47,233 nucleotides of DNA from Synergistaceae bacterium (GCA_031274425.1 JAISQE010000029.1:1-47233), one strand, 5' to 3'. Shown: positions 1 to 9,080, counted from the first letter of the stretch. Notes: generated by a model not told the origin, from the letters alone. Translations and numbers: made by a program.

Positions 1-977
1 TCCTCCTGCTTGGCGTTGCTCCAAAGGCTGGAGGGAAGCCCCGTGGACCACCCGAAGAGCCGATTTCCCACGATGGGTTTGTTGGGGGCGGCAGGGAAGT
101 TCGTCAGTTTGGCGACTAGTTCGGACAGTTCCAGCAGTTTTTCGAGCCGAAGCCCCGTCTTGACCCCGTAAAGGGCTTCGAGGGACACCACCAGCGGTTC
201 CAACGCGACGCTTCCGGCCCGTTCTCCGATTCCGTTGACCGTGACGTGCGCTACGGAAGCACCCTCCTTCAGCGCCGCGATCGTAGAGGCCGTCCCCAGG
301 TCGTAGTCGCTGTGGAAATGCGCTTCCACGGAGAAAGAAAATCGCTCTTTCAGCTTGCGGATTCTGCTGGCCGCCCCCTCGGGGGAGAAAGTGCCGAACG
401 TGTCCACCAGGGCCAAAGAGTCGATGTGCCCCTCTGTGGATACTTTATCCACGAAATCGATGAGGTACTCCAGTCGCGCGCGGGAACCGTCCGCTGGGAA
501 AAGAGTCACGTAAAGCCCCATGTCGTGCGCGGCCTTGGTGGCCTCGACGCAAGCGGCGGCGGCCTGCTCCGGAGTCCAGCGTTTGCCGAACTTCAACATT
601 TCCTCGCTGCCGATGATCTCGCAGATGACCCCGTCGACGCCGAGGGATTTTGCCAGCTCCATGTCCTTCGGCATGGCGCGGCAGAAACAGAAAATTTTCG
701 CTTTCAGCCCCATCGACGCGATTTCCTTGATGGCCTGCGCGTCCTCATCCGAAGTGGCGGGAGTTCCGGCCTCGATACGATGCACCCCGACCTCGTCCAA
801 CTTTTTCGCTATCGCCACCTTGTCCTTCAGGTTCAGGACGATCCCCGCCTGCTGTTCCCCATCCCGCAGGGTCGTGTCCAGAATCTCGACCTGCGGGGCG
901 AAATGAAACCCCTCTCGAACGTCCTCGTCGTAGTTCGACGGGGAAACCCACCATTTTCCTCGCTCGCTGTTTCCCAT
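1..977 (-). CDS. HMGL-like (DRE-TIM metallolyase) enzyme, copy 1, 3' end cut by window edge
   Basis: Member of the 2-isopropylmalate/homocitrate synthase-like family, TIM-barrel metal enzymes that make or break C-C bonds next to carboxylates, often using acyl-CoA. The frame opens at ATG 977 behind GGAGG and is open to base 1, so the C-terminus lies outside. Near residue 35 it carries the family signature LDTTLRDGEQQ, and further on a metal-binding HFH. It starts MGNSERGKWWVSPSNYD and is clearly paralogous to the gene at 7857-9080, with a near-identical opening. The residues after HFH differ (HSDYDLG here, HDDFGMG in copy 2), which may mean a different substrate. It is the last visible gene of the minus-strand TRAP operon, 38 bases after dctP. 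The exact reaction is not known; the family call is firm. Confidence 0.82.
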   Translation of the reverse strand, partial: MGNSERGKWWVSPSNYDEDVREGFHFAPQVEILDTTLRDGEQQAGIVLNLKDKVAIAKKLDEVGVHRIEAGTPATSDEDAQAIKEIASMGLKAKIFCFCRAMPKDMELAKSLGVDGVICEIIGSEEMLKFGKRWTPEQAAAACVEATKAAHDMGLYVTLFPADGSRARLEYLIDFVDKVSTEGHIDSLALVDTFGTFSPEGAASRIRKLKERFSFSVEAHFHSDYDLGTASTIAALKEGASVAHVTVNGIGERAGSVALEPLVVSLEALYGVKTGLRLEKLLELSELVAKLTNFPAAPNKPIVGNRLFGWSTGLPSSLWSNAKQE

Positions 978-1015
978 AAAATAAACCTCCTGTACGCGAT
1001 ACTTTCCGTTTTTCC

Positions 1016-2020
1016 CTACTGAAGGGCCATCACTTTTTTGATCAGTTCCTCGCCGTGTTTGGCCGTGTAGGCGTCGTACACGGGCTTGCAGAGGTCGAGG
1101 AAAGCCTGCTTCTCCTCCACTGTGAGCTCGTTGATCTGAATTCCTTTATCCCTCAGCTCGTCCAGGTACTCCCTGTTCTGTTTCTCGATCACCTCGCGCT
1201 GGAAGGGCTTTGTCTCCGCGGCGACGTCCGCGACGATCTTTCTCAGATCTTCCGGAAGCTCCTCCCAAAAGCTCTTGCGAATGAGGAAGGGGGCGGAGCT
1301 GTAGATATGCCCGGTCAGGGAAATGTACTTCTGCACCTCGTAGAACTTCGAGGTGGCGATGACTCCGATGGGGTTCTCCTCCGCGTCCACCGTTCCCTGT
1401 TGGAGGGCGGTGTAAAGCTCCGAGAAGGCCACGGGGGTCGGATTCGAACCCAACAACTTGAAGGACTCGATGTGAAGCGGGTTCTCCATCGTGCGGATCT
1501 TCAACCCCTTGAGATCCTCGGGTGTCCTGATGGGGCCTCTGTTGTTGCTGATGTGGCGATACCCCAACTCTCCCGAGAAGAGAATGAGAATATCATGGGG
1601 TTCCAGGTACTTGTTGAATTCGTCGGTCAGGAAATCGTCATAGGCTTTGTGGGCCACTTCCCGCGTCTTGAAGAGGAAGAGCAGGTCCATGATCGTCATG
1701 CGATCGTCCAGCGTCAGAAGGCTGGATCCTCCGACCACGGCCATTTCCAGGGTTCCGATGCTGAGGCCCTCAATCGCCTGACGGTCGCTTCCCAACTGCC
1801 CGTTGGGATAAAGCTCAACGACCACCCGGCCGCCGGTTTTCTCCTCGATGTCCTTCTTGAATTTTTCATTGAGCGCGATGTAGCTTCCGTGAGATTCCGC
1901 TCCGATGAAAGCCACTCTGATCGTGTACTCCTCCGCGCCCGCGGGGAAAGCGCCCAAGACAACCACAGCGATAACCCATAAGACCGCATACTTCATTACC
2001 CGTTTCATTACCTGTTTCAT
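1016..2020 (-). CDS. dctP: TRAP transporter solute-binding protein (DctP family), system A
   Basis: Periplasmic receptor of a tripartite ATP-independent periplasmic transporter; it hands an organic acid to the DctQM permease. The N-terminus is a secretion signal (basic start, hydrophobic run, cleavage probably after AGA near residue 29), followed by a DctP fold. Family hallmarks visible are the RVVVELYPNGQLGS stretch and the conserved ALQQGTVDAEENP region that precedes the carboxylate-binding area. The longest frame begins at a TTG at 2026; I prefer ATG 2020, although further ATGs at 2005 and 1993 are possible. Its permease partners are at 3063-4836, separated from it by the hydroxyacid dehydrogenase, which is an unusual split of the dctPQM order. 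The ligand cannot be read from sequence; a hydroxy or oxo carboxylate fits the neighbours. Confidence 0.9.
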   Translation of the reverse strand: MKQVMKRVMKYAVLWVIAVVVLGAFPAGAEEYTIRVAFIGAESHGSYIALNEKFKKDIEEKTGGRVVVELYPNGQLGSDRQAIEGLSIGTLEMAVVGGSSLLTLDDRMTIMDLLFLFKTREVAHKAYDDFLTDEFNKYLEPHDILILFSGELGYRHISNNRGPIRTPEDLKGLKIRTMENPLHIESFKLLGSNPTPVAFSELYTALQQGTVDAEENPIGVIATSKFYEVQKYISLTGHIYSSAPFLIRKSFWEELPEDLRKIVADVAAETKPFQREVIEKQNREYLDELRDKGIQINELTVEEKQAFLDLCKPVYDAYTAKHGEELIKKVMALQ

Positions 2021-2061
2021 TTCCAAAACACCGCCTTCTCTCGATTTTTGCGACAGGGTCG

Positions 2062-3024
2062 CTAAAGCACTCTATTGGGGGCCTCGCCTTCGAGCAAGGC
2101 CGTTTTCATCGTCCGCGCAGCGAAGACGCGAATATCCACGCCGGCCGCGTCGGAACGCCAAGCCGCGTGCGGGGTGACGATCAGATTTTCCAGAGAAAAC
2201 AGGGGATCGTCGAAGGAAGGCGGCTCGGCCTCCAGCACGTCCGTCGCGGCGCCGCGAATCCAGCCCTCTTTCAGGGCGCGGTAAAGAGCGGCGGAGTCCA
2301 CCAGCCCGCCCCGCGCGGTGTTGACCAGGTACGCGGTGGGCTTCATCATGCGCAGCCGCTTCTCGTCGAACATGTGGTGGGTGGAGTCCATCAGCGGGAT
2401 GTGGATGGAGAGGACGTCCGCCTCTTTCAGCAAATCCTCCAGGGTGTCGCAGACCCGAACGTTCATCGCCTTGGCCGCGTTATTGTTGATCATGGGGTCA
2501 TACGCGACGATCTCCTTGAAAAAAGGCCGGGCCTTGTTCGCGACGACCCGGGCCATGCGCCCGAAGCCGGCCAGGGCGAAGGTCAGTTCGTCCGCGCGCC
2601 TGCTTTGCGGAGCCGTGAGGGAGTTCCACACCTTCGCCCGAATATCCTTCATGTAATAGGTCATGTTGCGAACCAACATCAGCGCCATCGTCAGCGTGTG
2701 GGTCGTCACCTCGTCGACGCAGTAGTCCGGGACGTTGTAAGCCTGGATGTTTTTTTCCTTCAGCGCGGCGAGGTCGAAATTGTCCACGCCCAAGCCCTGC
2801 CGCACAAGGACCTTGCACTTTTTCAGTTTTTCGACGACGGGCCGGTCGACGTTCGTGGTCAAAACAATCAAGCCGTCGACGTCCGGGAGCATCTTTTGAA
2901 AAGCGTCCTCGTCTTTCCACGCCGGGTTGAGGATTTCGATGCCGCTTCCATCGAACACCTCCTTTTCGAGCCCGTGCTCCGCGTTGTTCAGCATTCCATA
3001 AATTCCGACGGTCCATTTGCCCAT
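2062..3024 (-). CDS. D-isomer-specific 2-hydroxyacid dehydrogenase
   Basis: NAD(P)-dependent cytosolic oxidoreductase that interconverts a 2-oxo acid and a D-2-hydroxy acid. Its 320 residues are the usual family length. The C-terminal half shows the family pattern: the substrate-binding Arg in NTARGGLVD, the Glu in AATDVLEAEPP, and the His in IVTPHAAWRS, giving the Arg-Glu-His catalytic triad. The nucleotide-binding loop is degenerate (FALAGFGRMARVVA), but the GxG core remains. It resembles the phosphoglycerate dehydrogenase/CtBP branch, though without an ACT domain. It lies between the dctM and dctP genes of system A, so it probably acts on the imported acid or a product of it. Its ribosome site is weak (GAGAG), which fits translation inside an operon. 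The substrate is unknown. Confidence 0.85.
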   Translation of the reverse strand: MGKWTVGIYGMLNNAEHGLEKEVFDGSGIEILNPAWKDEDAFQKMLPDVDGLIVLTTNVDRPVVEKLKKCKVLVRQGLGVDNFDLAALKEKNIQAYNVPDYCVDEVTTHTLTMALMLVRNMTYYMKDIRAKVWNSLTAPQSRRADELTFALAGFGRMARVVANKARPFFKEIVAYDPMINNNAAKAMNVRVCDTLEDLLKEADVLSIHIPLMDSTHHMFDEKRLRMMKPTAYLVNTARGGLVDSAALYRALKEGWIRGAATDVLEAEPPSFDDPLFSLENLIVTPHAAWRSDAAGVDIRVFAARTMKTALLEGEAPNRVL

Positions 3025-3062
3025 ACTTCTCTCAAGTCCTTTCCTTAATTTTTATTTGAACG

Positions 3063-4337
3063 CTATTTAAAAAGCGAGGGAAGAAACATGCTCAGCGCCG
3101 GAATGTAGGTGGTCAGAAGCAGCGTCGTGATCATGGCCAGCACGAACGGAGCGATGAAGCGGCTGATCTTCGCCACGGTCGTGTCGGCGACGGCCGCCGC
3201 GACGAAGAGGTTGATGCCGTAAGGCGGCGTGCAAAAGCCGATCGCCAGGTTCACCGTCATGATGACGCCGAAATGGACGGGATCGATCCCTATCTTTGTG
3301 ACGATGGGCAGCAGAATGGGAGACAGGATGATGCAGGCCGAAATGTTGTCGATAAAGCAGCCGACCATCAGCAGGAAAATATTGATGATCGCCATGATGA
3401 CGAAGGGCGAGGAGGAAACCGACGACAGATAGGAGGCGACCATGTTGGGCACCTGCTTCATGGTGATTAGGGCCGCGAACGACGTGGAAAAAGCCAGGGT
3501 GAAGGCGGTGGCCCCCGTGATCAGGCCGGTGTCCTTGAGGGCCTCGTAAATTTCCTTGACCCCGATTTCTTTATAGACGAAGACCCCCACAAACAGGGCG
3601 TAGACGCATCCGACGACCGCGGCCTCGGTGGGGGTGAATACCCCGCCGTAAATACCCCCGAGAATGATAATCGGCATGAAGAGGGCCCACAGGGATTCTA
3701 GGAACGTCTTCCATTTCTCGGCGCCGTCGCGGTCGCTGCCGGAGTAGCCGTATTTCCTGGCGAGCAGGTAATTCGCCCCCATCAGCATGAACCCCATGAT
3801 CAGCCCCGGCACGACGCCGGCCAGGAAGAGGTCGGCCACCGACGCCCCCGTGATGACCGCGTAGATGACGAAGGGAATGCTGGGCGGGATGATGACGCCG
3901 ATGGAACCGGCCGCTGCGGTGATCGCCGCCGCGTAGTTGACGTCGTACTTTTTTTCTTTCATGGCGGGGATGATGATCGTGCCGATGGCGGAGACCGTCG
4001 CGGGGCCGGAGCCCGATATGGCGGCGAAGAACATGCAGGCGACCGTGGTTACCATGCCCAGTCCCCCGGTTATCTTACCCACCATGACGTCGGCCAGGTC
4101 CAGAAGCCGGCGCGAGATCCCGCCGTAGAACATCAAGTTTCCCACCAGAACGAAGAACGGCAAAGCCAGCAAGGGAAAGGAATCCAGGCCGGCGACGGCG
4201 TTCTGGGCGATGAGCAGGACATTGAGTTTGGTGAAAAACATAATGACGAGCGTGGTGGTGACCCCGAGGGCGATGCCGATCGGAAGGCCGACGGTCAGGA
4301 AAAACACGAAACAGACCAACAGCGTAATCAAAAACAT
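3063..4337 (-). CDS. dctM: TRAP transporter large permease (DctM family), system A
   Basis: Ion-coupled membrane permease of a TRAP transporter: 424 residues, about 12 hydrophobic helices, the normal DctM size. Characteristic stretches include the N-terminal PIGIALGVTT, the GSGPATVSAIG loop near residue 110 and the C-terminal GFCTPPYGINLF. Its start lies one base from the stop of the dctQ gene upstream, so the two are translated together. With the DctP at 1016-2020 and the DctQ at 4339-4836 it makes one complete transporter. It shares the same motifs with the second DctM at 9154-10434 but is clearly a separate paralogue, not a recent duplicate. Confidence 0.95.
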   Translation of the reverse strand: MFLITLLVCFVFFLTVGLPIGIALGVTTTLVIMFFTKLNVLLIAQNAVAGLDSFPLLALPFFVLVGNLMFYGGISRRLLDLADVMVGKITGGLGMVTTVACMFFAAISGSGPATVSAIGTIIIPAMKEKKYDVNYAAAITAAAGSIGVIIPPSIPFVIYAVITGASVADLFLAGVVPGLIMGFMLMGANYLLARKYGYSGSDRDGAEKWKTFLESLWALFMPIIILGGIYGGVFTPTEAAVVGCVYALFVGVFVYKEIGVKEIYEALKDTGLITGATAFTLAFSTSFAALITMKQVPNMVASYLSSVSSSPFVIMAIINIFLLMVGCFIDNISACIILSPILLPIVTKIGIDPVHFGVIMTVNLAIGFCTPPYGINLFVAAAVADTTVAKISRFIAPFVLAMITTLLLTTYIPALSMFLPSLFK

Positions 4338-4338
4338 T

Positions 4339-4836
4339 TCACACGGCCTCCTCTGCGCGTATCGCGCGGGCCGAGAGCTTGGCGGCCAGAATCTGGAGCA
4401 GCCGGAAGGACATCAGCGCGCAGCCGACGGGAACGGCTAGGTAAACCCATCCCATCTTGATTTGCAGAGCCGCGGAAATGGTCTTCCTGGAGAAAACAAG
4501 GCGGGCCAGGCCCGCCGACTTCCAGGTCAGGAACAGCGTAAAGGCGAGCCACGTCAGGTGCGCGACCCAGAACAAAACTTCCTTCCCTTTGGGAGGGCAA
4601 AGGTTGACGACGATGTCCAGATTGATATGGCGCGAACGCTTCGTCGCGAAACTGGCCGCGATCCATGCCTGCCAGACAAAAAGATATCGCGCCATTTCCT
4701 CGCTCCAGGAGAGCGAATCCCTGAACACGTACCTCATCACGACCTGGGTAAAAATCAGTGCAACGCTGAAGAAAAGGGTTGAAACCAAAAAAAGTTCCTC
4801 GAATTTGTCGTCGATAAACAGAAGCAATTTCTTCAT
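4339..4836 (-). CDS. dctQ: TRAP transporter small permease (DctQ family), system A
   Basis: Small four-helix membrane subunit of the TRAP transporter, 165 residues. The family-typical region VMRYVFRDSLSWSEEMARYLFVWQAW is present (a stretch around residues 33-58 with the conserved Trp-Ser-Glu-Glu). A strong AGGAGG lies 6 bases before ATG 4836. It pairs with the dctM that begins one base after its stop. It follows the 947-residue acyl-CoA synthetase fusion with a 39-base gap, so the enzyme and the transporter are probably made from one transcript. Confidence 0.92.
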   Translation of the reverse strand: MKKLLLFIDDKFEELFLVSTLFFSVALIFTQVVMRYVFRDSLSWSEEMARYLFVWQAWIAASFATKRSRHINLDIVVNLCPPKGKEVLFWVAHLTWLAFTLFLTWKSAGLARLVFSRKTISAALQIKMGWVYLAVPVGCALMSFRLLQILAAKLSARAIRAEEAV

Positions 4837-4875
4837 GATATCGATCCTCCTCGATAATGCGGCGCCTGAACGCCT

Positions 4876-7719
4876 TTAGACTCGAATGCGAAAATCCGCA
4901 ACGACGAAACGCTTCTCGTCCCAGATGACGGGGTTGAGGTCCAATTCCTTGACGTGCGGTAGGGTCAGCAGCAGCCGCTCCAGTTTCTCCATGATGCCGA
5001 TCAGCTCTTCGATATCGACGCCCTCTTTGCCTCGATAACCCTCCAAAAGGGGCCAGCAGCGGAGGGATTGCAGCATTTTCAAGGCGCGCCCGCGGCCGAA
5101 AGGAACGTGTCCCATGCTCACGTCCTTGTGGATCTCGACGCCCGTGCCTCCTGCCCCCACAAGCAACACGTGTCCCAGCGAAGGGTCGGAATTCGCTCCT
5201 AAAATAAGCTCCACGCCGGACCTAATTTGCTCCTGAATCAAAACGCCGTTCGCCCCCGCGAATTTTTTCATCAGCGCGCCGACTGTCTCTCGAAGTTTCG
5301 CCTCGTTTTGCAGGTTCAGGACAACGCCGCCTACGTCCGATTTGTGCACGATGTCGGGGTGCTCGATTTTCGCGACGACGGGATAAGAAAGCGCCAGTCC
5401 CTCGCACTCTTTCCCCGAACAGACCAGAGCCGAGCGAACGATGGGCAGGCCGAACGCGGAAAGCAGATTCCGGCAGGCCTCCGCGGAAAGATAGCCCGAC
5501 CCCGTGGCGAGCGCCCGGCTTTCCGCCCTGCGGTCAAGAGCGGGTTCCTCCGCCGCGAGGGGGATCTCCGCCTCGGGAAGGTCACGGCGCATCGAGGACA
5601 GAATCTCCACCGTCTGCTCGGGGTAATCGAAGCAGGGGATCCCCCTTTCCAACATGACCCGGCGTCCGCCCTCGCCGGCCGACGGGCCGAAGAAACAGGA
5701 CACGACGGGAAGCTGGTTCGAGGAGCTCGAAAAAGCGTCCGCCGCGGCCTCCGCGACAGCGCCGGTATCCACTCCGGCGGGAGGAACCACCATCAAAATC
5801 AGCGCGTCGTAGCATCCGCTTTCGATCATCTTTTTCGCGGCGAGGGAGTAGTGCTCCGGCAAGGCCGTGGCCACCAGATCCAGCGGATTTCCGGTCGAGG
5901 CCTGAGGCATGAGTTCCCGCGCCAGATCTTCTCGCAGGGTCTGGGGCATCGAAGGCAGTTCGAAGCCCGCGTCGCTCAGCGCGTCGGCGATCAAGGTTCC
6001 CGGTCCTCCGGCGTTGCTGATCACCCCTACGCGCTTTCCCGAAAAACGCGGCATTTTCGACAGAGCGCTCGCGAGCAAGAAGGCTTTTTCCAAGGTCTTC
6101 GCGCATATCGCCCCTGTTTTTTCGATCAACGCCTCCGTGATGGCGGCGTCTCCGGCGAGACTGCCCGTGTGAGAGCTGGCGGCCTGAGCTCCCGCCGCGG
6201 TTCTTCCCGATTTTACAATGATGATCGGCTTCAGGGCCGCGGCCTTCCCGACGACGCGGACAAAACGCCCCGGGTCGGGGACGGTCTCGAGATAAGCGAG
6301 GATCACCGAGGTGTTTTTATCCTCGGCCATAAAGGGAAGAAGGTCGTTGATCGTCACGTCGGGCTGGTTGCCCGTGGATGCCAGCATCGAAAAACCGATC
6401 CCCAGAGCGCCGGAGAAATCGATGAGGGCCGACCCTATGGCGCCGCTCTGGGTGACGAACCCGACGCGCCCTTTCCGGGGAGAGACCTGCAACATATTGG
6501 CGTTCAGAGATACGGACTCCTCCGTGTTGACGAGCCCCATGCAGTTGGGTCCCAGAAGGCGCATATTGTGGTGACGGACCGTTTCCACCAGTTGCCGCTC
6601 CATGTCGGCCCCCGCCGCGCCGATTTCGCGAAACCCCGCCGAGAGAACGACCAGGGCCTTGACTCCCTTCTCCCCACACTGCTTGGCGATGTCGAGGACT
6701 GCCTCTCCTGGGACGGTGACGAGCGCCATCTCCGGCGTTTCCGGTAATGCCGACACGGAGGAACAGCCTTTGATTCCGTGGACGTCCTCTCCTCCGCGAT
6801 TGACGGCCCGCACTTTGCCCTTGAAGCCCTGCTCCAGCACGTTTTTGAGAACGGCATTGCCCAGGCCAGGGCGGGCGGACGCCCCGACGACCACCAGACT
6901 CTGAGGATACAGGAGGCTCTTCACCGAACATTCGTGGAGAGGGCGATAGGTTTCCCAGCTCTCGAACTTCACTCCCTTCGGAGCCGCTTCGCCTCGATAG
7001 TGCAGAAGGCCTTCCCCGTCCACGCCGAAATGCCCGTTCGCCACCTCCAGCAGGGTACGCGCCCCTATCAAACGTCCCTGATCGTTGACGGGGCCGAGGT
7101 AGCGCCGGACTCGTTCTTTCCCATCCAAACCGTCGTCGGCGTCGACGGGGACCCCGGGGGAAATCATCAGAATGGGGCCGCCGTCGATGACGGGCGTGGC
7201 AAGGTAGCTGCTGGCGCGTATCTCTTTCTCGCCGCCGGCGAGAGTGCTGCCCACCCCGTCGGCCCCCGCGTAGGCCCTGCGGCCGTCCTTGGCGATCGAG
7301 AGATCGGCGGGATGCACTCCGACCGTCAAAATGCTCCCGGTGACGACATCGGTCGTCGCCCAGACGTATCCGGCCAAGAAAATCAGATCGGGATGGTAAG
7401 GGCTCAATTTTTCGAGGACCAGGCGATCGTACGCGGCGCGCACCTCTCGGTCTTTGAGCGGAGCCCCCCGCTCGGCGTAAAAAGCCCGGATATCCGCCGA
7501 CTCGCAGGGGACTCCCAGTTCTTGAGCCGTTTTGACGCACTTCGCGTCGGGGGAATCGGAAAAGACCGCCACGACCTCGAAAGGGCTTCCCTCCCACGTT
7601 TCGTCCAGTTCTTTTTGAAGCTCCAACGCTTTCCAGAGCGTATTCCCCGAACCCGAGGCGAGTCCGGCCACCCGCAGCTTCCCGCGCACCGGATTCCAGA
7701 TAGGTACGATCAAACTCAA
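4876..7719 (-). CDS. Formyltransferase-like domain fused to ADP-forming acyl-CoA synthetase
   Basis: A 947-residue multidomain enzyme. Residues ~12-235 resemble the PurN/Fmt formyltransferase fold (LRVAGLASGSGNT start, VHP with His136, VIDGGPI with Asp179); the catalytic Asn of PurN (NIHP) appears to be Gly here. Residues ~265-410 are a CoA-binding domain (VVVGASARPG, LLGPNCMG). Residues ~415-715 are the succinyl-CoA-ligase-like part with the phospho-His motif SSHTGSLAG (His517). Residues ~735-947 are an ATP-grasp domain with HKSDVGG (His792). The second half is thus a complete NDP-forming acyl-CoA synthetase, which turns acyl-CoA + ADP + Pi into acid + ATP + CoA. The frame is unbroken between the parts. 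Start is TTG 7719, or TTG 7713, which is better spaced from AAAGGAG. It lies in the TRAP/HMGL operon. The fusion is unusual; substrate and formyl role are unknown. Confidence 0.88.
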   Translation of the reverse strand: MSLIVPIWNPVRGKLRVAGLASGSGNTLWKALELQKELDETWEGSPFEVVAVFSDSPDAKCVKTAQELGVPCESADIRAFYAERGAPLKDREVRAAYDRLVLEKLSPYHPDLIFLAGYVWATTDVVTGSILTVGVHPADLSIAKDGRRAYAGADGVGSTLAGGEKEIRASSYLATPVIDGGPILMISPGVPVDADDGLDGKERVRRYLGPVNDQGRLIGARTLLEVANGHFGVDGEGLLHYRGEAAPKGVKFESWETYRPLHECSVKSLLYPQSLVVVGASARPGLGNAVLKNVLEQGFKGKVRAVNRGGEDVHGIKGCSSVSALPETPEMALVTVPGEAVLDIAKQCGEKGVKALVVLSAGFREIGAAGADMERQLVETVRHHNMRLLGPNCMGLVNTEESVSLNANMLQVSPRKGRVGFVTQSGAIGSALIDFSGALGIGFSMLASTGNQPDVTINDLLPFMAEDKNTSVILAYLETVPDPGRFVRVVGKAAALKPIIIVKSGRTAAGAQAASSHTGSLAGDAAITEALIEKTGAICAKTLEKAFLLASALSKMPRFSGKRVGVISNAGGPGTLIADALSDAGFELPSMPQTLREDLARELMPQASTGNPLDLVATALPEHYSLAAKKMIESGCYDALILMVVPPAGVDTGAVAEAAADAFSSSSNQLPVVSCFFGPSAGEGGRRVMLERGIPCFDYPEQTVEILSSMRRDLPEAEIPLAAEEPALDRRAESRALATGSGYLSAEACRNLLSAFGLPIVRSALVCSGKECEGLALSYPVVAKIEHPDIVHKSDVGGVVLNLQNEAKLRETVGALMKKFAGANGVLIQEQIRSGVELILGANSDPSLGHVLLVGAGGTGVEIHKDVSMGHVPFGRGRALKMLQSLRCWPLLEGYRGKEGVDIEELIGIMEKLERLLLTLPHVKELDLNPVIWDEKRFVVADFRIRV

Positions 7720-7856
7720 TCACTCCTTTAATGATTTGAACTCGCCACTTGCGGATCAAGTTTCCTCCATCGGCAAGAAGCGCGTAGACGTAGACGAACT
7801 TCGCGTTGTCGCTGGCAAATAGAGAGCCGCTTTGCCGACGAATCAGTCCATAATTT

Positions 7857-9080
7857 TCACTCCGCTCCGCTTATCTGGCCCGCCAATACTTTGAATTCAT
7901 CCATTGTGAGGTCGCGTTTTTCCTGATAAGATTTGTTTTTTACCAGTTGCAAAAGATCGCCCATCCTCTCTTCGGGGACGTCGACGCCGCTTCTTTTTAC
8001 CCAGAGCTTCAGGTTGTCCTTGCCGCTCTTTTTGCCGAGAAGCAGGTCCGGCTCCCTGTGCCCCGTGAGGGTCCATTTATATGGCAGCATGATCAAAGGG
8101 TCGACGTCTTTGCAGTTCATCCAGAGGCTTGAGGGCAGACCGGTTTCCCAAAGGAAGATGCGGTCCCCGATGATGGGTTTCGTCGGGTGAATGGGAACCC
8201 GCGTCGCCTTTTCCATGAATGTGGCGAGCGCCTTGAATTGGGAGACGTCCACGCCGGGATCCACACCGTACATGGCCAGAAGCCCCACCGCCACGGCCTC
8301 GAGCTGCGCGCCCCCGGCCCGTTCCCCGATGCCTCCGATCGTGACATGCGCGACCTCCGCGCCAGCCGCTAGAGCGGCGATAGTGGCGGATACTCCCATT
8401 CCGAAGTCGTCGTGGAAGTGGATTTCGAGCGGGATACTGGGATAGCGCTCCTTCATTTTACGTACTCTGTGAGCGGCTCCCTCCGGCGACAGGACACCGA
8501 AGGTATCTACCAGCGTGAGGGAGTCCACATGTCCCTCCGTCGTGACCGCGTCCAGCAGCTCGAAGAGAAAGTCGAGGTCGGCCCTGGAACCGTCCGCCGG
8601 GAAATACGTGACCTTCAATCCCAGCTCGTGGGCGATTTGCGTGGCCTCCACCGAGGACTTGATCGCCCGGTCGATCTCCCAATTTTTCCCGTGGCGCAGC
8701 AAGTGCTCGCTTCCCACCATCTCGGCGATGACGCCGTCCACGCCGCATTTTTGGGCAAGTTTCATGTCCTCCGCCATGTTGCGCACGAAAGCGTAGATTT
8801 TTGCCTCCAATCCCATATCGCAGATTTCCCGGATGGCCTCGGCATCCTCTTTGAGCACGGCGGGCGTTCCCGCCTCGATGCGATGAACCCCAGCCTCGGA
8901 GAGCCTCTTCGCGATGGCCACTTTCTCGTCCTTGGTCAAAATGACGCTGGGCTGCTGCTCTCCGTCCCTCAATGTGGTGTCCAGAAACTCGATCCTGGGA
9001 GGGAAATTGAACTTACTTGTCACTTCCGGGTCGTAGTTGGACGGGCTGACCCACCATTTGCCCTCTTCGTGAAAACCCAT
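7857..9080 (-). CDS. HMGL-like (DRE-TIM metallolyase) enzyme, copy 2
   Basis: Complete paralogue of the partial gene at 1-977, 407 residues. It has LDTTLRDGEQQ near residue 35, the metal-binding HFHDDFGMG and the GGIGERAGG loop, all typical of isopropylmalate/homocitrate/citramalate synthase-like enzymes, but it lacks the C-terminal LeuA regulatory dimer domain (the length is too short). An in-frame ATG exists at 9131, but ATG 9080 has GGAGGG 8 bases upstream and aligns with the start of copy 1 (both continue to KWWVSPSNYD), so I use 9080. It follows dctM of system B and precedes the synthetase fusion. It could be a Claisen-type synthase or run as a lyase on a hydroxy-acyl substrate; no specific reaction can be assigned. 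Confidence 0.85.
   Translation of the reverse strand: MGFHEEGKWWVSPSNYDPEVTSKFNFPPRIEFLDTTLRDGEQQPSVILTKDEKVAIAKRLSEAGVHRIEAGTPAVLKEDAEAIREICDMGLEAKIYAFVRNMAEDMKLAQKCGVDGVIAEMVGSEHLLRHGKNWEIDRAIKSSVEATQIAHELGLKVTYFPADGSRADLDFLFELLDAVTTEGHVDSLTLVDTFGVLSPEGAAHRVRKMKERYPSIPLEIHFHDDFGMGVSATIAALAAGAEVAHVTIGGIGERAGGAQLEAVAVGLLAMYGVDPGVDVSQFKALATFMEKATRVPIHPTKPIIGDRIFLWETGLPSSLWMNCKDVDPLIMLPYKWTLTGHREPDLLLGKKSGKDNLKLWVKRSGVDVPEERMGDLLQLVKNKSYQEKRDLTMDEFKVLAGQISGAE

Noticed and set aside
1438-1460. GGATTCGAACC, which on the minus strand reads like a tRNA T-loop
   Set aside because: It lies inside the dctP coding frame, and no acceptor or anticodon stem can be drawn around it.
4876-7719. Fusion of two neighbouring genes by a sequencing error
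   Set aside because: The frame shows no stop, no internal ribosome site and a continuous linker between the formyltransferase-like and CoA-binding parts, so a real fusion is more likely.
5227-7759. Long frames antisense to or out of frame with the synthetase fusion (506 codons on +, 480 codons on - in another frame)
   Set aside because: They are shadows caused by high GC at third positions: Arg/Gly/Pro-rich products without any family motif, while the 947-codon frame has clear domains.
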